64,000 nucleotides of DNA from Pristionchus mayeri (GCA_036245805.1 BTRK01000003.1:22285292-22349291); one strand, 5' to 3'; counted from the stretch's first letter, positions 32,495 to 50,139 are shown. Notes: generated by a model from the letters alone, not told the origin. Translations and numbers: made by a program.

Positions 32495-35400
32495 CTACTC
32501 TTCCTCCACGCTCATCTCTCCAGTTTCATCTCCAATATCGATGGTTGGTGAGTAATTGGAGGGCATCTGTGATTGGACTTGGGAGTGTCATCTTAACAGT
32601 GCTCTTACCTCGATATCGTGGGGAGTGGGGAAGTGGGTGGGAACGGGGAGGGAGCAGATGGAAGTACAGCCCCTACCATTCCACCCGCTGAACAATCATT
32701 CAATTCCTTCCCATCATTCCTACTCTCCTCACCCGATCACCGTCTTCTCTTCCCACGAGTCCTTCTCTGGACAGTACTCCTCAACGGAGTGTACGTGTCC
32801 ATCACTGAATCCTCCGAAAACGAGCAGCTTTCCACAGTAAGCGAAGAGGAAAGAACCTCTCCTGAGAAGTGGAATCAGACAATCCTTCGTACTGTGGTCC
32901 ATTATCGATTCCCTCTTCCCGTACCTTGGAGTCTTCATCCCCGTCAGCGTAGTCCATGAGTCCGTCTTGGGGCAGTATCGCTCGAGATCGGACAGAAGGG
33001 GTTCGGGTTGTCGATTGAGGAAGTTATAAGCACTCAAATAGTCAAGTACATAGATAGTCTTACTTCTCAATCAAATGGCCAGCTGACTCTTCCCCTATAT
33101 CTCTAGTGATCATAATATCCTCTAATCATACCCTCCAACGACGTAAATGAATCCGTTGAGTGACGCAGCTGCGCCGTCGAATCGACCAATCTTCATGGGG
33201 GATATTGCCTTCCATCTACAATTCATTCTCTCTTCCTTCTATCTCATTCCATTCACCTGTTCGTTTCGGGGTCGTACATCTCGCAGTCTCTCAGTATTCC
33301 CTCATTGTGAGCTCCAATCCCCCCGAAGACTATGAAATTAATTGTTTAATTTGCATTAATATTCGTCGTACCGAATATTTTGCCTTGATGCACGCACGAG
33401 GCTTGAGATGACCTTCCCTTTATCATGTGAGCCAGACTCGACCATTCTGCAAAAGAAATTTAAGGGCATTTTTCGAAGTAGAAAGTGAATGAAGTAAGTT
33501 AACATTTCAACAATAAATTGGAGCAAAAGTGGAAATCCAACAAATTAGCAAATATAGGAATACATTAAGAAATTGGAAGAAGAGAGAGGAGAAGAGGAGA
33601 TACTGGGGGAGGGAGAGGAGAAGTCGAGCATCTGCAGGCACCAATCGTCAATCTCATCAAGTCCGCCTATCGAGTAGCTGAGAAGGGAGTATAAGGGAGG
33701 ATGATATATCGATAGCCCATGGTTTCATCCACTCACATTCGACTATCGATCACTTCACACGTTGGACTCTCTCTCGAGTTGATTTCCGGAGGAGCCTGAG
33801 AGTGAAAAAAGAGTTGGTAGCCATCGAAAGAGAGATCTACTCCATGGGAGCATACCTCACTCCATTCATTCGTCGCCGTGTCAAATATGGGTCTGTGAGA
33901 GTAATCACTATCATCCTGGATTGCATGGAATCCCGTGAAGAAAATCTCCAAAGAAATATTCTCTCGAAACGTGGAATAATGCTCAACCAACCTTCGTGCC
34001 TACGGCCACACAAGTGTCGGTAAAAAACGAGTAAGCAGGAATCGTGGTTTCTTCAACGAGTGAATGAGAGTTAGTGATGAAGGATGATCTCACTCGTCCA
34101 TTCATTCTTCAATGGATCGTAGATCTGAACGGGGGCGAGACTCCCAGGGGGAAGCTCCTCTTCTTCATGGTCATACGATTCCGTCAAATCTAAAAAATAG
34201 CAGTGACTGGTTGGAAACAAAGATGATCATCATGATGTACTCACGCGTGAAGAATATGAGTCGATGTGCATCATGGCAGATCCTCGATGATTCAGTGGAT
34301 GACTTCTTCTCTCCTCTTTCCACACTCTGACAATTCTCCTGAGAAGGAAGAGAGCATCTTCGATTTCCCCTTATCGTACCTTGATTTCATTGAGGAGAGA
34401 AATGCCTTCGAGTGACTCTTTCACCCATTCCTTCTCCATTATCTCAGTGATGGAAGAGTCCGAGAGGAGAGTGCATCTTACGGCCTTTAGCAGTCTACAA
34501 CAGACAATATTTATTGGGAAGGAGATTGATCACTCGCCTCGATCCTTCTCTTCTCCTCTCCTCATCTTCTCCCATCCATCGATCGACTGCTTCGAAGACC
34601 TGAAGGGATGAACATATACAATTAACAAAAGAGGGAGGAGAGGGGGAGTGACCTACTTGCTCTTCCGAGTCGACATGCAGTGAGTTTCTCTGTATGAGCA
34701 TCAATAGAATATCAGCAGATAATTCGGTGAAGAGAGGAGTGCGAGAGATGGGAACGAAGTTCTTCTGAATCGAAGAGTGTTTTTGTATTTGCGAAGGATG
34801 GACTCATACATCCATGAATCGGAGTAGATTCTCAACTCCTTTGTATCTCACTTCTCTGAAGAAGAGGAAGAGAGGGAGGGCCGTGTCGTATCGAACTCGT
34901 TTGAAGAGGAATTGAGCACACTCTTCGATCACCTTATCCTGAGATCGATTATCGATTGATGAGTGAGATTAGCCTGAACTTCCTACAGTATCAGACTCTT
35001 CATAGGCCTCACCATCTCGAAGTACACAGCACACTCCATTAGAATGTCGACTGTTGATTTATTGAGTGAGAGATGGCCAGTGTTCACATATTCGAGGAGT
35101 TGTATCATCGTGGAAGAATCGAAGTCTGGATCGTGAAGATGGACGAGGCAAAAGAATGAACTGAACTGCTGAATAGTGAAGAGAGCTTGATTCGACCACT
35201 GAAAAACTCTCCGAATATCCATGGGAGAGGGAGGCACGGAAGAAGTGACTGCATTCACTCAGACGATCCTTCAAGGAGGGGAGGAATACGGTAAGTCAAT
35301 CGGGAACTGAGTGGTCGAAGAGAAGGAATACATTTGTCTCTTCTTCTCACCTTGTTCATTCTGAACTCCTCATCTCCTATCTCGACAGTCACATACAAAT

Positions 35401-35920
35401 TCTGATCCATCTCTCGATCATTCTGTGGTGATTGATCGAATATCTTCAGAGATCGAAGATCATCAATCTAATCTCATTGTCAGCCGGATCCCACCTCTGG
35501 GATGGGATGGGAGATTGATTCGGTGTCAGGAAGATCGACGCCTCTCAGGGAAATTCGAACTCCTGCCAATGGATTCGATAGAGAGAAGGGGTTGTTTATT
35601 GCACCGCAAGTCTCGAAGTAGGGATCGGATGGATCGAAGAAAGATTCATTCGTGATGAGGGAAGATGGAATCTTCTGGAATGAAATGAGATCAATTCAAT
35701 CCAGATTATCGATTGGATACCTCAGATTCGTTCGAATCTTTGATCGATGCAGAGGAAGAGGAAGAATCGACCTGGAATCGATTGGTTCTCTCTCAATTTC
35801 TGTACATGGAAGGACCTCGATCACGAAAGAAGAAGAGTCTTCCTTTCTCCCATTAGACTCAATCTCTTGTGAACTCGTAGACTCGTCGTCTCTTTGACTA
35901 TCTTTTTCCCATTCTTCCAT
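32495..35920 (-). CDS. BTB-BACK-Kelch protein (KLHL family)
   Basis: A multi-exon minus-strand gene starting MEEWEKDSQRDDESTSSQEI at 35920. A Ser/acidic N-terminal extension (about 130 residues, SLITNESFFDPSDPYFE) precedes the BTB domain (NLYVTVEIGDEEFRMNK, RLSECSHFFRASLSHGYSES, LLEYVNTGHLSLNKSTVDI), the BACK region (HVDSEEQVFEAVDRWMGED near 34580) and Kelch blades (near 33900, 33600 and 33000; LLVFGGFSDGHVHSVEEYC near 32810). It ends GEMSVEEE at 32495. KLHL proteins usually present substrates to a Cullin-3 ubiquitin ligase through the BTB. Substrate cannot be inferred. One intron in the BTB region would be only about 31 nt. Several exon joins in the blade region are not resolved. Confidence 0.72.
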
Positions 35921-36392
35921 AGTAGATCAATCTGATGAGGATACGGTAGAATAAAAAGGGAATCGATAAACCCACGAGTGACGAGGAGAGTCGACCACTC
36001 TGGAGGAGGAAAGAGGAGGGAAGTAAGAGGGAGGACAGAGAGAGGGAGTCGTCATTGTAAATCGTCATTATTGATTTTTTTGGTAAATGTATTTTTAGGA
36101 AATGTGAGTGGCACTTGATGATGAAGTGGAAATAAGACGCTGATGCTATTCACTTGTGATAGTTCAAGAGATAGTTGCCATCTCGAGTGTGATTCCCACT
36201 TCTCTCTCTCTCCACTCCTTCGACTCTTCGTCCATCCAGTTCCCTCCTTCTCTCTTCTTCTTCTAATGCAGTCCCAATCCCTCGTATGCCCCCTCTTTCT
36301 TCTCCATTGGATGATGCAGAGAAAGGATGGAGACTACACTCATTTCTATATTGATCACAAGAAAATTCAGTGTGCACTGATGGTATTGATGG
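35921..36392. other. Intergenic / uncertain 5' part of the Cys-rich gene
   Basis: Divergent promoter between the Kelch gene and the 36393 gene, with one TACGGTA near 35942. A hydrophobic ORF on the plus strand (LFVHPVPSFSLLLLMQ near 36215-36270) could be a signal-peptide exon of the next gene, but the splice join is not certain. Confidence 0.35.
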
Positions 36393-36926
36393 TTGAGTAA
36401 AACTGGAGGCGAGAAGAGGGAGATAGTGGTGAAGAGAGAATCAGTGGAGGAGCCATGCAATCACTGCGATCTGAATGGATGCACACCGGGTGAGATCTCA
36501 CTGATACAGTACCCCGACTACCGTACTCCATCCGGACCATTGGCAGTTCCCTGTGGAAAGAAACGCGAAGCAGTTGAGAAGAGGGAAGCAGAAGATAAGA
36601 GCAAAATGGATATTTTGGTGAGTGGGAGACGAAAGATCAAAGATCAGCAGAGTTCTCTCAGACCGGATGTCGCAAGTATGGTGGTGCCTACTTCGATTGC
36701 CAGCGCACATCCGACAAACCTAGGTATCCGAAGAAATGCACGAGGTACACACCCAAACCATGAGGTAGTTGATAGTTACTCTCTGATACGGTACATCTAC
36801 CGTATGCTACACCTACAGTAATCTCAAGATCTCCATTACAGAATGGACGGCCGCCACGTGAACTTCTCTTCCTCCCCATCACAATTTTGTGACTGTTTGA
36901 TAAATAATTGTGGGAGTATCGAATGA
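36393..36926 (+). CDS. Small cysteine-rich protein (5' end uncertain)
   Basis: Three coding blocks are clear. About 36405-36618 encodes a basic stretch and CNHCDLNGCTPG then VPCGKKREAVEKREAED. About 36655-36744 encodes QTGCRKYGGAYFDCQR and KKCTR. The block after the acceptor at 36840 ends SQFCDCLINNCGSIE with TGA at 36924-36926. The regular Cys spacing suggests a secreted disulfide-bonded protein. An upstream hydrophobic exon near 36240 may supply the signal peptide. The second intron carries GATCAAAGATC immediately before its acceptor, and the next holds TACGGTA and TACCGTA. I do not recognise the family. Confidence 0.5.
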
Positions 36927-37176
36927 GTTGATGAACATAAGAGATGAGATTGAAAGGAGAGCAACTGAGAAGGACGAAGTGATCCGAGTAGAGAGTAGAG
37001 GGTAGTTCAGACATCGGTCGAACGATGGGATCACCCTTTCTTTCCACTTTTCGTTCTTGTGCATTCATCCCCTTCTCTCGAATTGTACAATCGTGTCCCC
37101 CTCCACTCACTCCTTCGTCTTCATTCCAAACTACTTGACGATCTCCTTTCGCATCCCTCTCCCTCGTCTCACTTCC

Positions 37177-37302
37177 ATGCCAGACAAGACTCAGATGCCC
37201 TCTGTGAGTGTAGTCATTTACGAGATTCAACGATTTGGCAACGTCATCGTCCCTCAGCCATCCCTATTCCATCGAGCTACTACAGACACTTGGGGTGATT
37301 GA
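37177..37302 (+). pseudogene. Cytochrome P450 fragment
   Basis: About 42 codons reading DKTQMPSVSVVIYEIQRFGN then VIVPQPSLFHRATTDT, stop at about 37300. This matches the K-helix of CYP2-type P450s, where the conserved ExxR appears here as EIQR and is followed by the LPHR-like stretch. Nothing recognisable as P450 lies on either side: no I-helix and no heme-binding Cys loop. It is most simply a relic exon. The frame is open upstream to 37057 but that part does not look like P450. Confidence 0.6.
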
Positions 37303-37811
37303 CTGTCTTTGAGATGCCTTCGACAGAGATCACTCTTCTATTCAATAATGAGTAAAGAAAAATTTATTCTGCGCTCTCTTTAAGCTTCGGTAAGTTCATA
37401 GAGAGAGAGGAGAGAGGAAATTCATTTACAACAATGCGGGAATGAAGCGTGAATTGGGCAGTCAAAGCGGGGGTGAACCATAGACTCTGTGATATACATC
37501 GGAAGAAGGATCAGGAAACGAGAAAAGAGAGAAACATAGAACAAATTTGGAATCACAAAAAAAGGAGAAGGGTCTAAAAAATGATGAAAAGACGCTGAAA
37601 TTTTGGAACTACTTTGGTTAGCGTCTCTACTACGGGGAATCAGAATGACAAAAGGAGGGATACGGTAGGCATGGGGAAGGATGAAGGGGTACGGTAGGTC
37701 GATCCATGGGTCGCACTCAGAACCTCGAGCTACCCTGCTGCAGCCTGGCTGCGGCTGCGATTCGAGTGATGAGTGAGGGGATGGGATGGGAAGGAAGATG
37801 ACACTGGAGTA
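37303..37811. other. Intergenic, no gene seen
   Basis: Contains a small palindromic patch (gctgcagcctggctgcggctgc near 37735, given here for position only) and TACGGTA near 37660 and 37688. No exon was recognised. Confidence 0.4.
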
Positions 37812-40486
37812 TTAATGTGACGAGTAGACCATGAAGGGATAGCCGTCGTTGGCAGATTTTCCTTCGAGCTCCGCCGCCAATTCATCGACCGTCGTGAATT
37901 GTTCCGCCGTCCGATGTGTAAGTAATGTGTAAGTATGAGATTTATACTAATGCAATGAGTAAGTCACCTGCGAAACACTCTGCTTGGCGGGATCACTCCG
38001 ATCAGCCGCCACTGCGAAATACCCGACCTGCGTGGTGGTGAGCACTCGGACGTTGGTGCAGCAATGGTCGATTCTGCGGGGCAGAGGATTCGCCATGGGA
38101 TCCTTCTCCCTTATAATGAAGAATTTATGTAAAAAGAATTACGCATGAGTCCCTGGGGGTGTAGATAACCGAGAACTCGTTCAGACTCACAGAGTGCAGT
38201 CAGGAAGTCGTCCTCCGAGTAGGCCAATGTTTCCCTGCAGTGATGGAGGATGAGAAGAGTCTTCATCTGCGGGGAGAGAAGGAAGGAGAGAGGCGAGGGA
38301 GACATCTCGCATGCCTCATCGCTCAATGGTAGAATGGATGAGTGAGTACATTTGGTATTAAAGTTACCCAACAAGGACGAAATTGACCTATTATTTTTTG
38401 CCCTCCATCGAATAGCGGATGGTTGAATTAGTATAGAATGAATATTCAAAAATGGTAAAAGTCAATAATAGCCTCAAGGGAAAGCCGGAAATGATCAGCG
38501 CTCTCTCACTTTTGCATACTCTCTCGTACACGCGACGGGATCAGGGTGAGATCAGGGTTTCGTCCTTGTTCGGTAACTTTAAAGTTACAGGACGAGGACG
38601 AAATTGACCCCCTATTTTTTGTCCTCCATCGAATAGCCGATGGCTGAATTAGTTAAGAATGAATATACAAAAATGCTAAAAATCAATAATAGCCTCAAGG
38701 GAGAGCCGGAAATGATCAGCGTAATCCCGCGCTCTCTCGCTTTTGCATACTCTCTCGTACACGCGACGAGATCAGGGTCAGATCAGGGTTTCGTCCTCGT
38801 CCGGTAACTTTAAGATGGTAGTGAAATTAATGAGCAGTTCTAGTGTGCACTAGTGAGAGATAGTTGTACCATGTAGAATCGTCCCCTCATCTCATTCATC
38901 TTCTCCGATCGCATGAGGACTTCGCCTTCTTGGTAGCCATGGCATGTGAGGAAGACGATTAGGGCTTTCGCCTTCTTAATCTTCACATGCTTCTCACACA
39001 CAATTATCCATGCATTTCGTTATCATATATGTCGAAAACTTCATTACTTAGTTCTAATTGTAAGAAACATCATCTATCAAAGTACTGTGAATTTCATAAA
39101 GATGAAAGGTATGGAGTCGATTTCTTAAAGATGAAGGGTTTGGAGTCGATGATCCCATGAGGAATCTGTACATTTTCAACTGTTAAAGCTGTTCACGAAT
39201 ATGGGTAAGGAAAAACATTTCTGTATGATCTGTGCAAATCAAATGTTTTATGGTTGCTGTTGTTTTAAGCAGTTTATCCACAGACAAAATGTACCAACAT
39301 GTCAACATTCGAAGCAAGAGCAATGCAGTGGGAGAAAGAAAGGACTCGTCTATGATTCCACGGCGGTCAAAATCATAATTATGGCTCATTCTGATATAGA
39401 CTATGCAAGAATCGATGGATACATTTGATTGTGAGCTATGGAGATTATTAGAGGGATACACTGATCTCATGAGGAATCTTTACATATTCAACTGTTAAAG
39501 CTGTTCATGAATACGAATCTAATAAACGGGTCGTTGCGAGGGGGCGAAAGAAGGACTGGTGTATGATGGGAGAAGGACTACTCGAGTACTTCGAAGATGT
39601 CGTCTGTATTCTGATTCCTCCTCCTTCTCGGAGGAGGAAGGGGATTCTCCCTCTCCGCCCCTTCATCGCTCCTCTCTCCCTTCCTCTCTCGACGACGCTG
39701 AGATTGACTGGATATCCCCTCCCCTCTCTCCCTCTTTCTCTTACCTGTCCTTCTCTCCTCTTCTCTTCATTCCTCCGATGCAGATCGAATTCCTCATCAC
39801 TGCTCTCAGATGCATCCACAGTGGGGAAGGAGAGACCCGAGGTGAACTCCGACTCTTCGTCTGCAATTCCATCCTTCTCCCCTCCTTCATTCGTCCATCA
39901 TGGATATCTCCTCCCCAGCCACAGATCCACCCCCTTCTTCCTATAGTCCTCTACTCATTTCTCTCGACTCACAATCAAGGGGGACGTCACTGGGGAGGAA
40001 GTCGTCGTCTTCCATTCCCGTATCACGCTCCCCATCGCTCTCCTGCTCGATCAATCATCATTTCTATATATCGAAACACTTGTGCGTTTTAATATTTGAA
40101 CAAATACATAAACGGCTAATGATTCTAAAAGGGGATACCCTCTCTGCTGCTTCGCTGATCTCTTCTGGCAGCAGCCCTTCCAACTCAACGTCGCTCTCGT
40201 CTACAATTCCTCTCTCTCTCTCTCTCTCTCTCTCCCCATTGCCTCCTTCCACCTCCTTGTCCCTTCTCTTCTCTGCCCATTCACTCACCACAGAGAGGAT
40301 TCTTCTCGGGTATATTATTGACTATCTTCTCGCAGGCAGGGCCGAGCACGTAGATCAACGCGTAGTCTTCCACGAACTACAATCCAGTGCATAGATGAGT
40401 TGACACGTGTGCTTCATGGGAGTCCATACCTTGTACTTCTGATAGAGGAGGGCGAGGAGTGGATGGATGGCTGCATCATACAGCAT
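37812..40486 (-). CDS. Unrecognised acidic multi-exon protein
   Basis: Minus-strand exons read, in order: MLYDAAIHPLLALLYQKYK (40430-40486, after a probable trans-splice acceptor), FVEDYALIYVLGPACEKIVN (40289-40376), acidic low-complexity exons (VDESDVELEGLLPEEISEA; GMEDDDFLPSDVPLD; FPTVDASESSDEEFDLHRR; SPSSSEKEEESEYRRHL), then AKALIVFLTCHGYQEGEVLM (38900-39000), TLLILHHCRETLAYSEDDFL, RRIDHCCTNVRVLTTTQVGY and a C-terminus ANDGYPFMVYSSH (stop 37812-37814). The pairing of a TCHG motif with a later HHCRE motif faintly recalls the His and Cys sites of caspase folds, but the rest does not match, so I do not assign that function. The span near 39010-39500 is unclear and two genes are possible. One intron holds two MITEs. 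Confidence 0.5.
38361..38579. mobile_element. Mariner-type MITE, copy 2 (219 bp)
   Basis: The same family as 32138-32366, in reverse orientation, with ends AAGTTACC... / ...GGTAACTT. TA flanks at 38359-38360 and 38580-38581. It lacks about 10 bp (gtaatcccgc) present in the other copies. Confidence 0.87.
38582..38810. mobile_element. Mariner-type MITE, copy 3 (229 bp), abutting copy 2
   Basis: Starts directly after the TA (38580-38581) that ends copy 2 and is followed by TA at 38811-38812. Same orientation as copy 2, so the two elements share a single TA dinucleotide. Confidence 0.87.
39098..39511. repeat. Direct repeats: 29-bp tandem pair and a dispersed about 48-bp pair
   Basis: Aaagatgaa-ggt-tggagtcgat occurs twice in tandem (39098 and 39127, period 29). 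A second pair of about 48 bp (catgaggaatct...caactgttaaagctgttca) lies at 39151-39198 and 39463-39511. The material after each copy also shares gaaagaaggact-type sequence. The interval looks like a local duplication. Confidence 0.7.
40211..40234. repeat. (CT)n microsatellite, likely coding on the minus strand
   Basis: Twelve CT units. On the minus strand they read as an Arg-Glu repeat within an acidic exon of the 37812-40486 gene. Confidence 0.75.
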
Positions 40487-40678
40487 CTTGCCCAGTTGGT
40501 AGAGGATATCGAGCAGAAGGATGCCTGAAGGGAAGTCACTCCAAGGGGAGAGAACCCTCTCTAATCATAACTAGTTCCATCTCATCCTAGAAGGGAGAGT
40601 TTCAAAGCTGATACACATGTTTGCCCATGTTATTTTGGATAAATGATTTCGTTGCAACTTACTCCGATTCCGCTTTCG

Positions 40679-41290
40679 TCAGTGGTGCAATAATTTTCCC
40701 TCTCTCCGTGCTTGATTTACAAATTCGATATACTGGATAAAAGGTTTATTCGAATATCTTGCGTCGGCGGGAAAAATCTAAACAACGAATTGGTCAAGAT
40801 TGATTGTGAGGCGAATGTACACGTCGTTGATCGAGAAGAAGAAGAAGTGAAGGAGGGAGGGAAGGGAGTCATTCATAGCATCCTTCCCTACTTACTGTCA
40901 GTTCATCCACTATTCCCATACATGCAGATTATGGTCGTGATACTCCTCTCATCTCAGTTGTGCCCCCCAAACTGTTCTTTCCACTTTCGTCCTCTGTCGT
41001 GCACTCAAATATGATTGGATCGACTACGGTAAGGAGACGAATCACTATGTGCGAGAAGATTTATCGCCCAGTGTGCCTCATGGTAGCATTCCAACGCAGA
41101 GTAGCGTATGCCCACCAAGTCTCACGAATGTTCTCCAGTTGAGAAAATCTTGGGCGGCATAGACATTGGCTTGTAATGAGATGTGAGGACGAAAGAGAGA
41201 TGTTTCCCTTGAGGAAGAGTGCTTATCATCTGCCGAATTCTCTCTGCAGTCATCGTCACTTTCTCCCTCTGGATTCAATTGGTCAGCCAT
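40679..41290 (-). CDS. Unrecognised 107-residue protein
   Basis: Three exons, 41126-41290, 40944-41003 and 40679-40777, join in phase 0 and give MADQLNPEGESDDDCRENSA ... LFRPHISLQANVYAAQDFL, then CTTEDESGKNSLGG, then IFPADARYSNKPFIQYIEF ... GKLLHH with TGA. The N-terminal half is acidic and Ser-rich and the C-terminus is mixed helical. There is no signal peptide or membrane segment. All splice sites are canonical (gtgaga/ttgag, gtatca/tttag). It is divergent from the 41546 gene with about 255 bp between starts. I do not recognise a family. Confidence 0.55.
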
Positions 41291-41545
41291 TTGATAGAAT
41301 GCACTCATTGATGAATTGAACGAATCCGAGTGAATATCTTGAGAAGGGAAGATGCAATAGAGAAGAGAAGAAAAGCACGGCAGCACAATTAGGATGTGGA
41401 GGTGCCTTTCTCAAGTGAGAAATCCCATCTAACTAAACCATTCTTTCAACATCAACACTACTTTGATTCTGTTTTCTCTCGTTATATTATTTTAATCAAA
41501 CTGATAACTCTTTCGAGAAATGTTTTCTGGTCTTTCAGATTCATC

Positions 41546-42030
41546 ATGGACTTCATTTACATCAGGAACCAACTGATCAATTTTTTCTGTACCTCTTCAT
41601 TCTTATTCATCTCTTCGTTTGACTCTCGACAAGGATCTCTGGAGAAAGGTAAGATTACGAGATGATTGATTTCCTTAGCGAATCTCGATAACAGCAATCA
41701 CGTAGGCATCGTTGACTTCTCTTCCATTCTCTTCGGCCTCGATTCCATTGCCTTGATAATCTCAATTGCGGCATTCGTTAATGGATTCTTCATCATAGCA
41801 GTGAGATTTGCGATCATATTTTCAAATTGCTTATTGAACTCTTACATTTTTGAGGGAACTAAACATTGTATATAAACAAGAGCGAAATTTAAGGTCACGT
41901 GTCTTCACATTTACAGGTTCTTCTTACTGATCTAGTATTCTCTCTGCCCAAGGAAAATAATGAAGAGAAAGGGAAGACCGCAGCTTCCAATGCTCAATTG
42001 TCGGAAGAGACAAATGAGATTGTTATTTAA
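41546..42030 (+). CDS. Small membrane protein, 112 residues, unrecognised
   Basis: Three exons (41546-41648, 41679-41800, 41917-42030) join in frame to 339 nt. It starts MDFIYIRNQLINFFCTSSFL after a ctttcag acceptor (likely trans-spliced). The first hydrophobic segment is residues about 9-24 and the second is IALIISIAAFVNGFFIIA (about 57-76). A polar tail follows (LPKENNEEKGKTAASNAQLS) ending NEIVI. Two membrane passes with a hydrophilic C-terminus are the only functional hint. Convergent with mpk-1. Confidence 0.65.
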
Positions 42031-42651
42031 AAATATTCTACAATAATCGAGGAATTTTTCTAATTATCTAATGTACTTATTTTTCCTTCTTGCATGAATG
42101 TATTGTCAGGATTGCACTCCAGGCTTCTTACTTCTCATACTTACATTTTTATCGAATCGATGGAATATTCAATTGGTACGGAAATGATACAAACATACTT
42201 ATTGTGGACAGGAGATATCTCGATACTCTGATAGCTCTGATTAGCATCAACGGAAGGAGAACAGGGAAGGGAGGGGGGGGGCACTTCAACTAGGAGAATG
42301 ACAAACTCGAAGGGGACTCAAAAGTGTCAACTGAGTACAACACACAACGTGCAACGAGGGACAGGGGGATCATGGTAAGATCGAGTAGTAGACTATTGAT
42401 TAGGCAGAAGGGATCCAGAGTGAAAGGTAGATCAACCGAGTCAAGGATGGAATTGGAAGGGCTGAGGCAAGAGATACAAAATGGGGGAATAGGAAGAAGA
42501 AGCAATGGAGTGATGGATATGTCGGAGGGGGACTAGAAGGAGGAGAAAGGGAAGGGAGAATACGAGAATCGAAAGGAAAGAGATCACCATGCAGTGTCAG
42601 GGTACTGTAGAGTACTCAATCGATGAGTGAGAAGGGCAGTCGATCGATAGG
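42031..42651. other. Intergenic between convergent genes
   Basis: 3' flanks of the small membrane-protein gene and mpk-1. It contains a short G-run near 42272-42280 and no recognised exon. Confidence 0.4.
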
Positions 42652-48680
<6,029 letters not shown>

Positions 48681-49900
48681 CTAGAAGAAGAGCAATAATC
48701 ACAGAATATCGACTGAAGAACACAAAATGGGCGAGTAAACGGGAAAATCGTGCGCGTTGTCAATGAGAACGGGAAAAATAAGAGAAATAAGGGCGAGCGA
48801 CTGAATGAATCGACGAAAGAAGCGGAAGAGAGAGAGGGGAAGATGAATTAGTGGAGTGAAACAAATGAGTGCGAAGGGGAAAAGCAGTGGAGAGGAAGAC
48901 TGAGGAGGAAAAGGATCGAGAGAAGGAACGATTGGAGGGGAAGGAGCAGTGATTGATACTGCTCGTCCCATTCAAAGGAGTGGAAAGAGCACGTGTGATG
49001 TGAAGAGAGAAGAGAAGAATGATAACAGACACAAGCACCTGTCGAAATAGAGACTGAATCGAAGTGGATTCGAAGGAGAAGAAGGGAGACAGAGCAAGCA
49101 CGAATTAACGTGTGACACTTCCGAGTAGTATATCGCGCTCTCGTTGAAGAAAGAGAGAAGAGGGGGAAATGCGGGATGAGAGAAATGGAAGGGAAGAGAA
49201 AGAGAGTGGTAAAGAGGGGATAGGAAAGAGGGGAGAGAAAGCAAGAGAAGAGAGAAGAGACAGACGAAGAGTGAAAGAGTGTGGCGAGGACGAGGCAGAG
49301 TCAACACTCGACGAGAGATAATCAAATTGGACTCTATTCAGGAGGTAATATGGCAGTAGTTGATGAGAGGAGTGGAGAGAGGAGGAAAGGGGATCCTCTC
49401 TCATTCAACGTATCCCATTCCACTCTCGCCAGCCACGCAAACGAGGGAACAAGAGCCAAACGTAAAAGAAGCACGAAAAAATGAATAAAAAGCGAGTGAG
49501 AATCGATAAAAATTCATCAATAAAAATAAAATTAAATTCCTAATCGACCACTCCTACCGTACTCATATTTCTCATACCGTATTCAGTACTATTGAACGAA
49601 AACTGGTTTATTTTGCAAATATTTTTTACTGATTCGAAAATGATTTGTAAGAACATATGTGGAATATATAGTGACTAAAGAAACAGCTCGTCAGATCCGT
49701 CTGGAGCCAACGATGAGTGATTGAGGAGAATGAGAAGACAGAGAGATCTGGAGAGAGTGCGACGCCGTGTTTTCACCTCTAGGAGAGATCAAGCTGGGAG
49801 AATCGACGGGTAGACAGATGTAGAGAAGGAGAGAAAGAGGAGATGAGAAGAGGATGTTTACTACGAGAATACCCTCAGTTACAGCCATGTTCCAGAGGGG
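48681..49900. promoter_or_regulatory. Upstream region of mpk-1
   Basis: A long GA-rich (plus strand) stretch, 48760-49320, then AT-rich sequence with TACCGTA copies near 49553 and 49574. No convincing exon. Confidence 0.4.
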
Positions 49901-49940
49901 AGAAGGATGGCATAAGCGAGAGTAATGGACCCGTCCAATT

Positions 49941-50137
49941 ATGAGTCCCTCGTCTGAAGAGGGGATGGAGAAGGAGAAGAGAGAAGGAGAAGTGATCCCT
50001 CCTCTACCCACTCTCTCCTTCTCTGATCCAGTCAATCTAGTGGTGGGAAGAGACCTCGTTTCCATGGTGAGGGAAGAGACCAGTGAGAATGAATTGATTC
50101 CATTCCACTCCTTATTTGCATGCAGGAGTCATCTAGA
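49941..50137 (+). CDS. Possible small gene (low confidence)
   Basis: An ATG at 49941 opens MSPSSEEGMEKEKREGEVIP ... PVNLVVGRDLVSM. A canonical donor (gtgagg, 50068) and a tgcag acceptor (50124) then add ESSR and a stop. About 46 residues, no family. It could be chance. The rest of 49900-51040 shows no better candidate. Confidence 0.2.
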
Positions 50138-50139
50138 TA

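Noticed and set aside
36688..37230. 180-residue minus-strand ORF
   Set aside because: It is the shadow of the Cys-rich gene and of the P450 fragment, which explain the plus strand better.
38318..38360. tRNA A-box-like sequence (gctcaatggtagaatg) on the plus strand
   Set aside because: No matching anticodon arm, no B-box (GGTTCGANTCC) at the right distance and no acceptor-stem pairing.
38900..39000. Caspase-fold assignment for the 37812-40486 gene (TCHG and HHCRE motifs)
   Set aside because: The surrounding sequence does not match caspase p20/p10 elements. Motif resemblance alone is too weak.
40712..41014. 100-residue plus-strand ORF (RISCVGGKNLNNELVK...)
   Set aside because: It has no ATG start and lies opposite a phase-consistent three-exon minus-strand gene.
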